From positions 1,243,001 to 1,307,000 of the forward strand of contig NZ_AP027266.1 of assembly GCF_036322625.1 (NCBI RefSeq): DNA of 64,000 bases. Direction: 5' to 3'. Position 1 is the stretch's first letter. Each line of letters opens with the position of its first letter. Of the stretch, positions 35,863 to 46,648 are shown piece after piece. The notes below the pieces were generated by a model. It did no database searches and was not told where the DNA came from. It saw only the letters and a program-made list of their open reading frames with translations. This DNA comes from Roseicyclus marinus. GTDB taxonomy: Bacteria; Pseudomonadota; Alphaproteobacteria; Rhodobacterales; Rhodobacteraceae. Made by a program: the position numbers and the translations under genes.

Positions 35863-36276
35863 TCAGCCCCGCTTGATCGGCACGCCGTAAAGCTCCAGCC
35901 GATGGCCCTTGAGCCTGTAGCCCAGCTTTTCCGCGATCTTTTCTTGCAGCGCCTCGATCTCGGGATCGACGAATTCGATCACCTCGCCACTGTTCATGTC
36001 GATCAGGTGGTCGTGGTGGTCGCGTTCCGCATCCTCGTAGCGGGCGCGGCCATCGCCGAATTCCAGCCGGTCCAGAATGCCCGATTCCTCGAACAGCTTC
36101 ACCGTGCGATAGACCGTGGCGATGGAAATGCGCGGATCGCGGGCGCTGGCGCGGGCGTAAAGCTCTTCCACATCGGGATGGTCGGTCGCCTGTTCCAGCA
36201 CTTGGGCGATGACGCGGCGCTGCTCGGTCATGCGCAGGCCGCGCGCCTCGCAGCGGCCTTCGATCGTGTCGGTCAT
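35863..36276 (-). CDS. Fur-family regulator (Fur/Mur type)
   Basis: A 137-residue Fur-superfamily protein distinct from Irr at 3152. The winged helix (about 10-85) contains ISIATVYRTVKLFEESGILDRLEFGDGRARYE. The metal site motif is AERDHHDHLIDMNSGEVIEF, the classic Fur HHDHLI pattern. The C-terminal Cys pair of E. coli Fur is missing, as in alphaproteobacterial Fur/Mur proteins that respond to manganese. It is encoded upstream of pgk with a 92-base gap. Confidence 0.85.
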   Translation of the reverse strand: MTDTIEGRCEARGLRMTEQRRVIAQVLEQATDHPDVEELYARASARDPRISIATVYRTVKLFEESGILDRLEFGDGRARYEDAERDHHDHLIDMNSGEVIEFVDPEIEALQEKIAEKLGYRLKGHRLELYGVPIKRG

Positions 36277-36354
36277 GGCGGGCCCCGTCGCATTTTCCGT
36301 GGGCCGCAGGTTTAGGCGATTTGCACGCGCGGGAAAAGCCGCAAGGCGTCGTGG

Positions 36355-37797
36355 TCAAGTGCCGCAGAAGGTGCGGGTGACATGCTCGCCATCCTCGGGC
36401 GCGGCTTCATAGGCCGCAAGCTCGGGGGCTTCGGCAAAGGGATCGGCAAGGGCTGCCATCAGCGCGCGGAACGGGTCGTAATCGCCATCGACCGCATTGG
36501 TGATCACCTGTTCGATCCGGTGGTTGCGCGGGATGCGAGCGGGATTGACCGCGCGCATGCGCGCCACGCGCTCATCGGCGCCGATATCCTCCTGCGCGAG
36601 CCTCGCACGCCAGCGCACCAGCCAGGCATCCAGGATGGTCGGATCGATGAATTCGTCCCGCGCCCAGGACGGATCGGGGTGCGACAGCGCGCGGAAGGTG
36701 CGGGTGAAATCGGCCCCGTTCTCGGCCATGATATTCAAAAGATCGAAGGCAAGGCTGGCATCGCCTTCCCGGTTCTCGCCCAGGCCCAGCTTTCTGGCCA
36801 GAACCGCCTGCCATTCGGCATCGAACCTGTCGGCGAACCCGTTCACGGCGGTGGTAAAGACCTCGATCCCCTCGTCGCGGTCGGGGATCAGCGCCAAAAG
36901 CGCTGTCGCCAATTGCGCCAGGTTCCAGACCGCGATCCGGGGCTGGTTGGCAAATGCGTAGCGCCCGAACTGGTCGATCGAGGAAAAGACCGTATCGGGA
37001 TGATAGGCATCCATGAAGGCGCAGGGGCCGTAATCGATGGTCTCGCCCGAGATCGCCATGTTGTCGGTATTCATCACCCCATGGATGAAGCCCACGCCCA
37101 TCCATTGCGCGATCAGCCGCGCCTGCGCGCCGATCACCCCATCCAGAAGACCCGCAGGCCCGCTTGCTCCCGGATAATGCCGCGCGATGGCATGATCGCA
37201 AAGCGCCTGCAGCGCCTCGGTATCCTTGCGCGCGGCGAAATACTGAAACGTCCCCACCCGGATATGGGAGGCCGCGACACGGGTGAAGACCGCACCGGGC
37301 AAAAAGCCCTCGCGCTGGATGATCTCGCCCGTGGTGACGGCGGCAAGCGCCCGGGTCGTGGGAATGCCCATCGCGGCCATCGCCTCGGACACGATGTATT
37401 CGCGCAGGACCGGCCCAAGCCAGGCGCGCCCGTCGCCCATGCGCGAATAGGGCGTCTGGCCCGCGCCCTTGAGCTGGATGTCGAAGCGCGCGCCATCGGG
37501 GGCCACCACCTCTCCCAGCAGAATCGCGCGCCCATCGCCCAGACGCGGCGACCAGCCGCCGAACTGGTGCCCGGCATAGACCTGCGCCAGCGGCTCCGCC
37601 CCCTCGGGCAGGGCGTTTCCGGCAAAGATGCTGGCGATCTCGGTCTCATTCTGGGGGAGCGCGATGCCCAGCCGCGCGGCCAGCGCATGGTTCACCGCCA
37701 CCAACCGGGGCGCGGTGACAGGCACCGGGGGCTGGCGGGTGTAGAACCTGTCGGGCAGGCGGGCATAGCTGTTGTCAAAGGGGAAACGGGGGGTCAT
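36355..37797 (-). CDS. Protein adenylyltransferase SelO (YdiU family)
   Basis: A 480-residue pseudokinase-fold enzyme that transfers AMP to protein hydroxyls and is involved in the oxidative stress response. [46 protein letters not shown] and [24 protein letters not shown] are the family hallmarks; the last supplies metal-binding Asn/Asp residues. The length matches E. coli YdiU (478). The end CGT fits SelO proteins, which often carry a terminal Cys or selenocysteine. It stands alone between the Fur-family gene and a nucleoside hydrolase. Confidence 0.92.
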   Translation of the reverse strand: MTPRFPFDNSYARLPDRFYTRQPPVPVTAPRLVAVNHALAARLGIALPQNETEIASIFAGNALPEGAEPLAQVYAGHQFGGWSPRLGDGRAILLGEVVAPDGARFDIQLKGAGQTPYSRMGDGRAWLGPVLREYIVSEAMAAMGIPTTRALAAVTTGEIIQREGFLPGAVFTRVAASHIRVGTFQYFAARKDTEALQALCDHAIARHYPGASGPAGLLDGVIGAQARLIAQWMGVGFIHGVMNTDNMAISGETIDYGPCAFMDAYHPDTVFSSIDQFGRYAFANQPRIAVWNLAQLATALLALIPDRDEGIEVFTTAVNGFADRFDAEWQAVLARKLGLGENREGDASLAFDLLNIMAENGADFTRTFRALSHPDPSWARDEFIDPTILDAWLVRWRARLAQEDIGADERVARMRAVNPARIPRNHRIEQVITNAVDGDYDPFRALMAALADPFAEAPELAAYEAAPEDGEHVTRTFCGT

Positions 37798-37848
37798 GGG
37801 CCCTCCTTTCCAGACAGAGATAGGCGGTCAGGCCCCCGGGGGAAAGGG

Positions 37849-38787
37849 TCAGAGCCGCGCAAGTCGCGCGGTGAGCAGATCGTAAAAGCCGTCAGCCCTC
37901 ACATCGCCCATGAAATGGGCATTCGCGGGCCGCTTGGTCACGCCCCACCAATCGGCCACCGTCATGCCCCGCGTCAGCTCCGACCGGGTCTCGATCTCGA
38001 CATTGATGTGGCGACCCGAAAACAGCTCCGGCGCGATCAGCCAAGCGATGACGCAAGGATCATGAAGCGGCGCGCCGTCATGGCCGTATTTCTCCATGTC
38101 GAACCGTTCGAAGAAATCCGTCCATTGCGCGACCGCATGGGCGACGGGCGTATCAAGCGCGCGGATCGCCTCGATCCTTGGCCGCGTGGTCAGCACCTTG
38201 TGGGTCACGTCAAGCGGCATGACGGTCAGCGGCACACCGGATTTGAACACGATTTCAGCGGCTTCAGGGTCGACATAGATGTTGAATTCCGCCGCGGGCG
38301 TGATGTTGCCCACCTCGAAATAGGCCCCGCCCATCAGCACGATCTCTTGGACACGACCGACGATGTCGGGCGCCTTGCGAAAGGCCGTGGCGATATTCGT
38401 GAGCGGCCCGAGCGGGCAGAGCGTGACACTGCCCGAAGGCTCCGCGCGCAGCGTCTCGATGATGAAATCGACGCCGTGCATCTCCTGCAGCGGCATGGTC
38501 GGCTCGGGCAGGTCGATCCCGTCGAGCCCCGTCTTGCCATGGACATGTTCGGCGGTGACGAGCGTATGGGCGAGCGGTCTCTCGCAGCCCGCGAAAACCC
38601 GGATGTCGCGCCGCCCCGCCAATTCGCAGACGATCCGCGCGTTTTTCTGCGTCAGGGCCAAGGGCACATTGCCCGCGACGGCGGTGATCCCCAGAACCTC
38701 GACCTCTTCGGGGGAGGCGAGCGCGAGCAAGATCGCCACCGCGTCATCCTGACCGGGGTCGGTGTCGATGATGATCTTGGCTGGCAT
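37849..38787 (-). CDS. Inosine-uridine preferring nucleoside hydrolase
   Basis: A 312-residue calcium-dependent N-ribohydrolase that splits nucleosides to base and ribose. The Asp cluster IIDTDPGQDDAVAILLAL at residues 5-22 coordinates calcium. ITAVAGNVPLALTQKNA, LVTLCPLGPLTNIATAF-like and MGGAYFEVGNITPAAEFNIYVDPEAAEIVF continue the family pattern, ending with the His-Asp motif HDPCVIAWL. The start MPAKIIIDTDPGQDDA is at the usual place. It is about 50 bases upstream of selO on the same strand. Which nucleoside it prefers cannot be read from the sequence. Confidence 0.9.
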   Translation of the reverse strand: MPAKIIIDTDPGQDDAVAILLALASPEEVEVLGITAVAGNVPLALTQKNARIVCELAGRRDIRVFAGCERPLAHTLVTAEHVHGKTGLDGIDLPEPTMPLQEMHGVDFIIETLRAEPSGSVTLCPLGPLTNIATAFRKAPDIVGRVQEIVLMGGAYFEVGNITPAAEFNIYVDPEAAEIVFKSGVPLTVMPLDVTHKVLTTRPRIEAIRALDTPVAHAVAQWTDFFERFDMEKYGHDGAPLHDPCVIAWLIAPELFSGRHINVEIETRSELTRGMTVADWWGVTKRPANAHFMGDVRADGFYDLLTARLARL

Positions 38788-38854
38788 GGGCGCGCTCCTG
38801 TCTGTCGCGGCGCAGGTTTCACCGTCGCGCCGCAGACTTCAATGCCTCCGGCGG

Positions 38855-38877
38855 GCATATTTGGGGAAAGATGAAGG
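38855..38877 (+). repeat. Dispersed intergenic element, copy 5
   Basis: Reads GCATATTT-GG-GGAAAGATGAAGG and is preceded by CCTCCGGCGG, the extra block also seen at the 55.6-kb copy. It lies between the nucleoside hydrolase start and the gltA terminator. Confidence 0.8.
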
Positions 38878-38886
38878 GGCAAAGCA

Positions 38887-38917
38887 AAAAGACCGCCCCG
38901 TGTGGAGGCGGTCTTTC
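38887..38917 (-). terminator. Intrinsic terminator of gltA
   Basis: On the minus strand AAAGACCGCC and GGCGGTCTTT form a 10-base-pair stem around a 9-base loop and are followed by TT-GC-TTT. It lies 21 bases past the gltA stop and is a standard rho-independent terminator. Confidence 0.85.
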
Positions 38918-38937
38918 GCAGGTCCGTGTCGCCTGGA

Positions 38938-40233
38938 TCAGCGGTTCTCGATCTCGACGTAATCGCGCAGCGTTTCGCCCATGTAGAGCTGGCGCGGGCG
39001 ACCGATCTTCATCGCGGGATCGGCCAGCTGTTCCTTCCACTGCGAAATCCAGCCGACCGTGCGCGAGACGGCGAAGATCGGCGTGAACATCGAGGTGGGG
39101 AAGCCCATCGCCTCGAGGATGATGCCCGAGTAGAAATCGACGTTCGGGAAGAGCTTTTTCTCGATGAAATACTCGTCGTTGACCGCGATGCGCTCCAGCT
39201 CCTTGGCGATCTGGAGAAGCGGGTTGTTTTCCACGCCCAAGAGGTCCAGCACCTCGTCGGCGGATTGCTTCATCACCGTCGCGCGGGGATCGAAGTTCTT
39301 GTAGACGCGGTGGCCAAAGCCCATCAGGCGGAACGGATCGTTCTTGTCCTTGGCGCGGGCGATGAATTCGGGGATGCGGTCGGGCGTCCCGATTTCCTTG
39401 AGCATCTCGAGGCAGGCCTGGTTGGCCCCGCCATGGGCAGGCCCCCAAAGGCAGGCAATGCCCGCCGCGATACAGGCAAAGGGGTTCGCGCCGGAGGAGG
39501 AGGCAAGCCGCACCGTGGAGGTGGAAGCGTTCTGCTCATGGTCGGCATGCAACGTGAAGATGCGGTCCATCGCGCGGGCCAGGACCGGATCGACCACGTA
39601 TTCCTCGGCGGGCACGGCAAAGCACATCCGCAGGAAGTTCGAGGCGTAATCGAGGTCGTTCCTCGGATAGACGAAGGGCTGGCCGATCGAATACTTATAG
39701 GCCATGGCCGCGATCGTCGGCATCTTGGCGATCAGGCGGTGGCTGGCGATCTCGCGCTGGCGTTCGTCGTTGATGTCGGTCGAATCGTGGTAGAAGGCCG
39801 ACATAGCGCCCACGACCCCCACCATTGTCGCCATCGGATGCGCATCCCGCCGGAACCCCCGGAAGAAGTTGTGCATCTGCTCGTGGATCATCGTGTGGCG
39901 CGTGATCGTCGTCTCGAATTGCTCGAGTTCCGCGGCAGAGGGCAGTTCGCCGTAGAGCAGCAGGTAGCAGACCTCGAGGTAATGCGATTTCTCGGCCAGC
40001 TGGTCGATCGGGTAGCCGCGATGCATCAGCTCGCCCTTGTCGCCGTCGATATAGGTGATGGCGCTTTCGCAAGACGAGGTGGAGGTGAAGCCGGGGTCAT
40101 GGGTGAAAACACCCGCCTTGGCGTAAAGCTTGGTGATGTCGATGACATCGGGGCCGGCCGTCGGCGAATGGATCGGCAGCTCGTAGCTTTGCCCGTCAAT
40201 CGTCAAGGTTGCGGTTCTGGTCGTCTCTGCCAT
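38938..40233 (-). CDS. gltA: Citrate synthase
   Basis: A 431-residue type II citrate synthase, the entry enzyme of the TCA cycle. Catalytic His residues lie in [11 protein letters not shown] and [15 protein letters not shown], and the catalytic Asp in [14 protein letters not shown] or nearby. [15 protein letters not shown] and the start [27 protein letters not shown] are typical of proteobacterial GltA (E. coli 427). It ends with a strong terminator and has gltX upstream on the same strand after 125 bases. Confidence 0.95.
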   Translation of the reverse strand: MAETTRTATLTIDGQSYELPIHSPTAGPDVIDITKLYAKAGVFTHDPGFTSTSSCESAITYIDGDKGELMHRGYPIDQLAEKSHYLEVCYLLLYGELPSAAELEQFETTITRHTMIHEQMHNFFRGFRRDAHPMATMVGVVGAMSAFYHDSTDINDERQREIASHRLIAKMPTIAAMAYKYSIGQPFVYPRNDLDYASNFLRMCFAVPAEEYVVDPVLARAMDRIFTLHADHEQNASTSTVRLASSSGANPFACIAAGIACLWGPAHGGANQACLEMLKEIGTPDRIPEFIARAKDKNDPFRLMGFGHRVYKNFDPRATVMKQSADEVLDLLGVENNPLLQIAKELERIAVNDEYFIEKKLFPNVDFYSGIILEAMGFPTSMFTPIFAVSRTVGWISQWKEQLADPAMKIGRPRQLYMGETLRDYVEIENR

Positions 40234-40358
40234 GGTCGTCCCTTCTCCGTCTTGGCCTGTCGCCGCGCCGGATTGGCGCTGCGCGGTAACTGCACGGGGC
40301 GTGCCAAGTGCGCATGGCCGACCCCGGTTCGTCTCGGTCTCGCGCAGCCCCCGACCCG

Positions 40359-41774
40359 TCAGCCGTCGCGGGAAGCTGCCTCGGTCAACCGCGCAAGGCT
40401 CTCCTCGCGTCCGATGACCAGCATCATGTCGAAGACGCTTGGCGTGACGCTGCGCCCGGCAAGGGCCGCGCGCAGGGGCGCGGCGAGCTTGCCGAATTTC
40501 GTCCCATGGGCCTCTGCCGTCCGGGTCAGCACCGCCTCGAGCGTGTCGCGATCCCAGCTAACATTCTGCAACTGCGCAGTCAATTCATGCAGTATACCAC
40601 GGGATACCGGGTCCAGCGCGGCCTGCGCCTTCTCGTCGAGCTGCAAGGGGCGGGAGGCCAAGGCAAACTGGCCCTTTTCCAGCAGATCGGGCAGGGATTT
40701 CGCGCGATCCTTGAGGCAATACATCGCAGCAGCCATCAGATCGTGCTGCGCCTGCGAAAGGGGCGGCCGCCCCGTCAGCGCAAGGAAATCATCGATTTCG
40801 GACAAAAGCACGTCATCCGACATCCGGGCGATATGCCAGCCCGCGACATTCTCGAGCTTCTTCATGTCGAGCCGCGCGGGTGCGCGCCCGATGCCGGGCA
40901 GATCGAACCACTCGATGGCCTGCGCATCGGTGAAGAGCTCGTCATCCCCATGGCTCCACCCCAGCCGCGCCAGGTAATTGCGCATGGCCGCCGCCGGAAT
41001 GCCCATCTCGGCATATTCCATGACGCCGGTGGCCCCGTTGCGCTTGGACAGTTTCTTGCCGTCCTCGCCATGGATCAGCGGGATATGCGCCCAGACCGGC
41101 TCCGCCCAGCCCATGGCGCGGTAGATCTGCGCCTGGCGCGCGGCATTGTTGAGATGGTCATCGCCCCGGATCGCATGGGTGACCCCCATGTCATGGTCAT
41201 CGACCACCACGGCCAGCATGTAGGTGGGCGTCCCGTCCGAGCGCAGCAGGACCATGTCGTCGAGCTGGTCGTTGCGAAAGATCACGCGCCCCTGCACCGC
41301 ATCCTCGATCACCGTTTCCCCGTCGCGCGGCGCGCGCAGCCGGATCACGAAGGGCGCATCGGGGTGGCTGGCCGGATCCGCATCGCGCCAGGGGCTGAGA
41401 TAGAGGGTCGAGCGCCCCTCGGCCCGCGCCGCCTCCCGAAAGGCTTCGATTTCGTCCTGGCTGGCAAAGCATTTGTAGGCATGGCCCTTGGCCAGCATCT
41501 CGTGGGCCACCTCGGCGTGGCGGGGGACACGGGCGAATTGGCTCACCGCCTCCCCGTCCCAATCAAGGCCCAGCCAGCGCATGCCCTCCAGAATGGCCTC
41601 CGTCGCCTCGGGGGTCGACCGCGCCCGGTCCGTATCCTCGATCCGGAGCAGGAACTTGCCGCCGCGCCCGCGCGCGTAAAGCCAGTTGAACAGCGCCGTG
41701 CGCGCCGTGCCAATATGCATGATCCCCGTGGGCGAGGGCGCGATCCGCGTGACGATCTGCGAGGAATTGGTCAT
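40359..41774 (-). CDS. gltX: Glutamyl-tRNA synthetase
   Basis: A 471-residue class I aminoacyl-tRNA synthetase. The HIGH-type motif is [20 protein letters not shown] and the KMSKS-type motif is [12 protein letters not shown]. Only this gene is in the window, so I cannot tell whether a second GluRS (as in many alphaproteobacteria, where one also charges tRNA-Gln) exists. The zinc-binding Cys pattern of E. coli GltX is absent. The start overlaps the upstream edge of the comEC frame on the opposite strand, and the two genes diverge. Confidence 0.94.
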   Translation of the reverse strand: MTNSSQIVTRIAPSPTGIMHIGTARTALFNWLYARGRGGKFLLRIEDTDRARSTPEATEAILEGMRWLGLDWDGEAVSQFARVPRHAEVAHEMLAKGHAYKCFASQDEIEAFREAARAEGRSTLYLSPWRDADPASHPDAPFVIRLRAPRDGETVIEDAVQGRVIFRNDQLDDMVLLRSDGTPTYMLAVVVDDHDMGVTHAIRGDDHLNNAARQAQIYRAMGWAEPVWAHIPLIHGEDGKKLSKRNGATGVMEYAEMGIPAAAMRNYLARLGWSHGDDELFTDAQAIEWFDLPGIGRAPARLDMKKLENVAGWHIARMSDDVLLSEIDDFLALTGRPPLSQAQHDLMAAAMYCLKDRAKSLPDLLEKGQFALASRPLQLDEKAQAALDPVSRGILHELTAQLQNVSWDRDTLEAVLTRTAEAHGTKFGKLAAPLRAALAGRSVTPSVFDMMLVIGREESLARLTEAASRDG

Positions 41775-41883
41775 TTCTCATCCCTTCCGCGTCCCGGCCT
41801 TCGGGCGCGCGTTAACCTGTTGGAAACCATGTCCGGGCAAGACTGGGGCTCGTTACCGCAACTCTCGGGGCGCTGACAAGCAA

Positions 41884-44142
41884 GTGGCGGCCAGGGCCAT
41901 CGGTCCGGGCCGCGCAAGGGACGGGGCCGGACACGTGGCAGGGCAGGCGGATGCCATCTTGGCGCCAGCGCGCGCAGCCTCGGGTCCCGCCCGGCTGGTC
42001 GCGCCGTTCGTGGGGATGCTGCACCGCCAGCGCGGCGCGCTCATGCCATGGTCGGCGGTCCTACTGGGCCTTGGCGTTGCCCTCTATTTCGCCCTGCCTG
42101 TGGAACCGGGGCCCCTTGCGCTTGGCGCGGCGCTCCTTCTGGCGCTTGCCGGCGGGGTCGGGGCCATGCGCTGGCGTGATGGTCTCGGGCCGCTCTGGCT
42201 TGGGGTCGCGCTTGTGGCCTGCGGCCTCATGGCGGCGGCGGGCCGCACCCATCACCTTGCCGGTCCGGTGCTCGATTTCCGCTATTACGGCGCGATCGAG
42301 GGGCGGGTGGTCGGCGTCGACCGCTCCGCCTCCGATGCGATCCGGCTGACGCTCGACCAGGTCCGGCTCGAAGATATGGACCCCGCCCGCATCCCGCACC
42401 GCATTCGCGTCTCGCTCCACGGGGCGGGGCAGGGGGCGGCACCCGAACCGGGCAGCATCGTGATGATGACCGGGCATCTCTCGGCCCCGGCAGGCCCGGC
42501 CGAGCCGGGCGGCTTCGACTTCCAGCTTCACGCCTATTTCCTGTCCTTGGGGGCCGTCGGCTATACCCGCACGCCCGTCGTGCTTCTGGAACACCGCGCG
42601 CCGGGGGCGGCGTGGCTTTTCCACCTGCGCCTGGCCATGTCGGCCGCGATCCGGGACCGTATCGGGGGCCAGCCCGGGGCCTTTGCCGCCGCCGTCCTGA
42701 CCGGCGACCGCTCGGGGCTCGACGCCGCCCCGGTCGAGGCGATGCGCGCGGCCAACATCGCCCATCTTCTGGCCATTTCCGGTCTGCACATGGGGCTTCT
42801 GACCGGCTTCGTCTATGCCGCCCTGCGCCAGATCCTCGCGCTGATCCCGGCACTCGCCCTGCGCTACCCGATCCGCAAATGGGCAGCGGTCGCAGCACTT
42901 GGGGCAGGGGCCTTCTATCTCGCGCTCTCGGGGGGCAACGTGGCCACCGAACGCGCCTTTATCCAGGTCGCGGTCATGTTCTGCGCCGTGCTTCTGGACC
43001 GCCGCGCCCTGACGCTGCGCTCGGTCGCCATCGCCGCCGTGATCGTGCTCCTGCACCGGCCCGAGACGCTTCTGTCCCCCGGCTTCCAGATGTCCTTTGC
43101 CGCCACGGCGGCGCTGGTCGGTGTCTTCGGCGCGCTGCGCGGGGCATCCTGGATGCAGGATTGGCCGAAATGGGCCAAGGGGGCCTTTGCCCTTCTCGTC
43201 TCCTCTGCCGTGGCGGGGGCGGCGACTGCGCCTTACGGGGCGGTGCATTTCAACCAGATCGCGGTCTACGGGCTTCTGGCCAATCTCCTGACCGTGCCGG
43301 TCATGGGCAGCGTGGTGATCCCCGGCGCGGTTCTGGCGGCGATCCTCTGGCCCCTTGGCCTTTCCGGCCCGGTCTGGTGGGTGATGGATTGGGCCTTGTC
43401 CTGGATCCTCGGCGTGGCCGATGTCGTGGCGGCCCTTCCCGGCGCGGTGTCCCCTGTGCCGACGCCCGCCGCCTGGACGCTCGGCGCGGTCACGCTGGGC
43501 GCGCTTGTCGTCCTGCTCTGGCAGGGGCGGGGGCGCTGGCTTGGCCTGCTGCCGGTCGCAGCGGCCCTCTTCCTCTGGTCGGGCGCGGATCGGCCCGCGA
43601 TCCTCGTCTCCGACAGCGGCACCCTGGTCGGCGTGATGACCGAGGCGGGCCGCGCCCTCAGCCGCGACCGGGGCGCGGGCTTTGTCGCGGAAATCTGGCT
43701 CGAGAATGACGGTGATCCCGCGACCCAGCCTCAGGCCGCCGCCCGCCCCCTGTGGCAAGCCTCGGGCGCAGGGCAATCCGCCCGCTTCGGCACCTGGTCG
43801 ATCTGGCACGGCACGGGCCGCGCAGCCCTGGCCGAGGCTCCAGCCGCCTGCGCCGCCCATAGCCTCGTCATCCTGTCCGAAGCCGCCCCCGACGGCCCGC
43901 TCGCCGCCTCCGCCAGAGCCCTTGCCGAAACGCTTTCCGAAACGCTCGCCACAGGTCAGGCAGATACGTCCTCGATCCTCGCCCACGGACCCAGCTGCCA
44001 TGTCCTTGATGGCCCGCTTCTGGCCCTTACCGGCGCACTAGCCCTCACGCCCGAGGGCGACAGGCTCCAGATCCTCACCGCGCGCCGGGCGCAAGGCGAC
44101 CGCCCATGGTCGCCCCGCCAGACCGATCCCCGTCCTCAATAG
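41884..44142 (+). CDS. comEC: ComEC/Rec2-family DNA-uptake channel protein
   Basis: A polytopic inner-membrane protein of about 750 residues. After a DUF4131-type N-terminal segment ([19 protein letters not shown]...) comes the Competence core with [21 protein letters not shown] and [22 protein letters not shown]-channel hallmarks. The C-terminal metallo-beta-lactamase-like nuclease domain seen in Gram-positive ComEC is lacking; the end is an Ala-rich region with no HxHxDH motif. The start is uncertain: GTG at 41884 is used, GTG at 41935 and an internal ATG are alternatives. It ends by overlapping the converging lexA gene by seven bases. Confidence 0.85.
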   Translation: MAARAIGPGRARDGAGHVAGQADAILAPARAASGPARLVAPFVGMLHRQRGALMPWSAVLLGLGVALYFALPVEPGPLALGAALLLALAGGVGAMRWRDGLGPLWLGVALVACGLMAAAGRTHHLAGPVLDFRYYGAIEGRVVGVDRSASDAIRLTLDQVRLEDMDPARIPHRIRVSLHGAGQGAAPEPGSIVMMTGHLSAPAGPAEPGGFDFQLHAYFLSLGAVGYTRTPVVLLEHRAPGAAWLFHLRLAMSAAIRDRIGGQPGAFAAAVLTGDRSGLDAAPVEAMRAANIAHLLAISGLHMGLLTGFVYAALRQILALIPALALRYPIRKWAAVAALGAGAFYLALSGGNVATERAFIQVAVMFCAVLLDRRALTLRSVAIAAVIVLLHRPETLLSPGFQMSFAATAALVGVFGALRGASWMQDWPKWAKGAFALLVSSAVAGAATAPYGAVHFNQIAVYGLLANLLTVPVMGSVVIPGAVLAAILWPLGLSGPVWWVMDWALSWILGVADVVAALPGAVSPVPTPAAWTLGAVTLGALVVLLWQGRGRWLGLLPVAAALFLWSGADRPAILVSDSGTLVGVMTEAGRALSRDRGAGFVAEIWLENDGDPATQPQAAARPLWQASGAGQSARFGTWSIWHGTGRAALAEAPAACAAHSLVILSEAAPDGPLAASARALAETLSETLATGQADTSSILAHGPSCHVLDGPLLALTGALALTPEGDRLQILTARRAQGDRPWSPRQTDPRPQ

Positions 44143-44819
44143 GTGCGGATCAACCCCACCAGCTTGCCCTGAACGCTGACCTGGTCATCGCGGAACACCC
44201 GCGTTTCATAGGCCGGGTTCGCCGCCTCCAGCGCGATCATCCCGGACTTGCGGCGCAACCGCTTGAGCGTCGCCTCCTGCCCCTCGACCAATGCCACGAC
44301 GATATCCCCGTTATCGGCCGTCGATCCTTCCTCGATCACCACGATGTCGCCATCGTTGATCCCGGCCTCGATCATCGAGTCCCCGCGCACTTCCAGCGCG
44401 TAATGGCTGCGCCCCGCGCGCATCATCTGATGCGGCACCGCGACATGGGTCTCGATCTGGGAAATGGCCTCGATCGGCGTGCCCGCCGCGATCCGGCCCA
44501 TCACCGGGACCTCCATCGCCGCAGCCTCCACCGGCATCGCGCCGCGCGGCGGGTCCGTCCTGTCGCCCGCGATGACGCGCGGCTCGAACCCGGGCCGCTC
44601 CACCGCATCGGGCATCTTCACGATCTCGAGCGCGCGCGCCCGATGCGCCAGCCGCCGGATGAACCCCCGCTCCTCCAGCGCCGTGATCAGCCGGTGGATG
44701 CCCGATTTCGACCGCAGGTCCAGCGCCTCCTTCATCTCGTCAAAGGATGGCGGCACCCCGTCGCGCTGCACGCGCTTGTGGATGAATTCCAGCAGGTCAC
44801 GCTGCTTGCGGGTCAGCAT
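44136..44819 (-). CDS. lexA: SOS repressor LexA
   Basis: A 227-residue repressor of the DNA-damage response. The winged helix (about 1-65) begins [16 protein letters not shown]. The autocleavage site is Ala112-Gly113 ([10 protein letters not shown]), with catalytic Ser148 in [11 protein letters not shown] and Lys186 in QEATLKRL. Its operator is seen upstream as three GTTC half-sites at 44857-44882, so autoregulation is expected. It is at the 3' end of the moaC-moeA side of the run and converges on comEC with a seven-base overlap. Confidence 0.96.
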   Translation of the reverse strand: MLTRKQRDLLEFIHKRVQRDGVPPSFDEMKEALDLRSKSGIHRLITALEERGFIRRLAHRARALEIVKMPDAVERPGFEPRVIAGDRTDPPRGAMPVEAAAMEVPVMGRIAAGTPIEAISQIETHVAVPHQMMRAGRSHYALEVRGDSMIEAGINDGDIVVIEEGSTADNGDIVVALVEGQEATLKRLRRKSGMIALEAANPAYETRVFRDDQVSVQGKLVGLIRTY

Positions 44820-44856
44820 CGGCTCACTCTCCTCAAACCGGGCCTCCGGGGCCTTT

Positions 44857-44882
44857 GTTCGGGTAATGTTCTACCGCTGTTC
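44857..44882. promoter_or_regulatory. Triple GTTC LexA (SOS) operator
   Basis: GTTC occurs at 44857-44860, 44868-44871 and 44879-44882, each pair separated by exactly seven bases. GTTC-N7-GTTC is the alphaproteobacterial SOS box, so two overlapping boxes share the middle half-site. The site lies about 40 bases upstream of lexA and just past the moeA stop. Confidence 0.85.
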
Positions 44883-44900
44883 CCGGTCCGTGTCAACGAA

Positions 44901-46100
44901 TCACGTGCGCTCCGCCCCAAGCGGCAGGTATTCCACCATATCGCCCGCCCGGCGCTTGCCGTCATGGGGCGGCCGCACCACCAGCGCGCCCGCCTCCGAC
45001 AGCACCGTCAAAAGCGAGCTGTCCTGGCTCTCATGCGGGGCGAGCAGCGCCATCTCCCCCCCAGGCATCAGGCTCGCGCGCATGTAATGCTCGCGCGGCC
45101 CGTTCTCCTCCAGGTCACAGGCCAGCCGCCCGCGCCGCCTCGGCCGCGCCTCACCCGGCAGCCCCAGCATGACGCGCAGCATCGGCACCAGGAAGATCTC
45201 GGCACAAACCAGCGACGAGACCGGATTGCCCGGCAGCCCCAGCAACACCGCCCCCCCAAGCCGCCCCGCCATCAGGGGTTTGCCGGGCCGCATCGCCACC
45301 TTGTAAAAGGCCCGCTCCAGCCCCATGCCCGCCGCGACCTCGCCCACCAGGTCATGATCTCCGACCGAGGCACCGCCGATCGTCACCACGAGATCCGCCC
45401 CCCGCGCGAGCCCCAGCACCTGTTCCAGGCTCTCGCGCCTGTCCCGCGCGATGGGCAAAAGCCGCGCGCGCCCGCCCTCGGCCTCCACCAGCGCCTTGAT
45501 CCCGTAGCTGTTCGACGCCACGATCTGATCGGCGCGCGGGTCCTCGCCGGGGCTCACCAATTCGTCGCCCGTGGCAATGATGGCCACCTCGGGCCGCCGC
45601 CGCACGACCAGTTCGGGCAGGTTCATCGCGGCACAAAGCGCCACATCGGCCGGGCTCATCCGCCGCGGGGCGACAAGCCGCGCCCCCACGTGGAAATCCA
45701 CCCCCATGGGCCGGATATTCGCAGGCCCCTCCGGCAGGGCCCCCAACGTCACCAGATCGCCCGCGCGGCTCACATCCTCCTGGATGACCACGCAATCGGC
45801 CCCCTCGGGCACCGGCGCGCCGGTGAAGATGCGCACGGCCTCCCCCGGCCCGATCCGCCCCGCCCATGCACGGCCCGCAGGTGCCTCGCCCACCACGCGC
45901 AGCACCCGTCCCGCGACCCGATCCTCCGACAAGATCGCATAGCCATCCATCGCCGATGCGGCAAAGGGCGGCTGCTCGCGCCGCGCCACCCCGTCCTCGG
46001 CCAGAACCCGCCCCCCGGCTTCGGCCAGCGCCACGCGCTCCACGCCCAAGGGCCGCACCAGAGCCAGGCAGGCTTCCAGCGCCTCCGCGACCGAGATCAT
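44901..46100 (-). CDS. moeA: Molybdopterin molybdotransferase MoeA
   Basis: A 399-residue protein that inserts molybdate into adenylylated molybdopterin. It begins VAEALEACLALV; PFAASAMDGYAI and RIFTGAPVPEGADCVVIQED are MoeA domain hallmarks, and TIGGASVGDHDLV is the MPT-binding motif. The end VVRPPHDGKRRAGDMVEYL matches the C-terminal beta domain. It follows moaC on the same strand with a 64-base gap that contains a copy of the dispersed element. The molybdenum cofactor would serve oxidoreductases not encoded here. Confidence 0.93.
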   Translation of the reverse strand: MISVAEALEACLALVRPLGVERVALAEAGGRVLAEDGVARREQPPFAASAMDGYAILSEDRVAGRVLRVVGEAPAGRAWAGRIGPGEAVRIFTGAPVPEGADCVVIQEDVSRAGDLVTLGALPEGPANIRPMGVDFHVGARLVAPRRMSPADVALCAAMNLPELVVRRRPEVAIIATGDELVSPGEDPRADQIVASNSYGIKALVEAEGGRARLLPIARDRRESLEQVLGLARGADLVVTIGGASVGDHDLVGEVAAGMGLERAFYKVAMRPGKPLMAGRLGGAVLLGLPGNPVSSLVCAEIFLVPMLRVMLGLPGEARPRRRGRLACDLEENGPREHYMRASLMPGGEMALLAPHESQDSSLLTVLSEAGALVVRPPHDGKRRAGDMVEYLPLGAERT

Positions 46101-46118
46101 TCGCGCCCCCCGCTCATG

Positions 46119-46141
46119 GCTTCATCTTTCCACAAATATGC
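46119..46141 (-). repeat. Dispersed intergenic element, copy 6
   Basis: On the minus strand this reads GCATATTT-GT-GGAAAGATGAAGC and fills part of the moaC-moeA gap, ending 18 bases before the moeA start. Unlike the others it lies within a probable operon, between two same-strand genes. Confidence 0.75.
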
Positions 46142-46164
46142 ACCGCGACCTTGCCGCCCGCGCC

Positions 46165-46644
46165 TCAGCTGCCCGCCTCGTAACGCCCCGACTTGCCGCC
46201 ATCCTTCAAAACGACCCTGATGCCGCCGATCTCGATCGATTTCTCCGCGGCCTTCAGCATGTCATGGACCGTCAGCGCCGCGACCGACACGGCGGTCAGC
46301 GCCTCCATCTCGACCCCCGTCTGGCCCGTGGTCTTGACCGTCGCCGTGATCCGCACACCGGGCAGCGCCGCATCGGTCACCAGCTCCAGCGTCACCTTGG
46401 TGATCGGCAGGGGATGACACAGCGGGATCAGATCGGCGGTCTTTTTCGCGCCCATGATCCCCGCAAGCCGCGCAATGCCCAGGACATCGCCCTTCTTGGC
46501 GCTGCCCTGTTCCACCAGCGCCAGCGTCTCGGGCCGCATCTTCACCCAACCTTCGGCCACCGCGATCCGGTCTGTCACCGCCTTGCCCGAGACATCGACC
46601 ATGTGGGCCTGTCCCGCGCCGTCGAAATGCGTCAGCTCCGCCAT
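46165..46644 (-). CDS. moaC: Cyclic pyranopterin monophosphate synthase MoaC
   Basis: A 159-residue enzyme of the first steps of molybdenum cofactor synthesis, acting after Moa[23 protein letters not shown] starts the protein, and [18 protein letters not shown] and [22 protein letters not shown] contain the substrate- and active-site residues, including the KG/DGGKSG end. The ATG lies four bases after the trpC stop, so it is read together with trpC; linkage of trpC, moaC, moeA and lexA is a known Rhodobacterales order. Confidence 0.94.
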   Translation of the reverse strand: MAELTHFDGAGQAHMVDVSGKAVTDRIAVAEGWVKMRPETLALVEQGSAKKGDVLGIARLAGIMGAKKTADLIPLCHPLPITKVTLELVTDAALPGVRITATVKTTGQTGVEMEALTAVSVAALTVHDMLKAAEKSIEIGGIRVVLKDGGKSGRYEAGS

Positions 46645-46648
46645 GACC

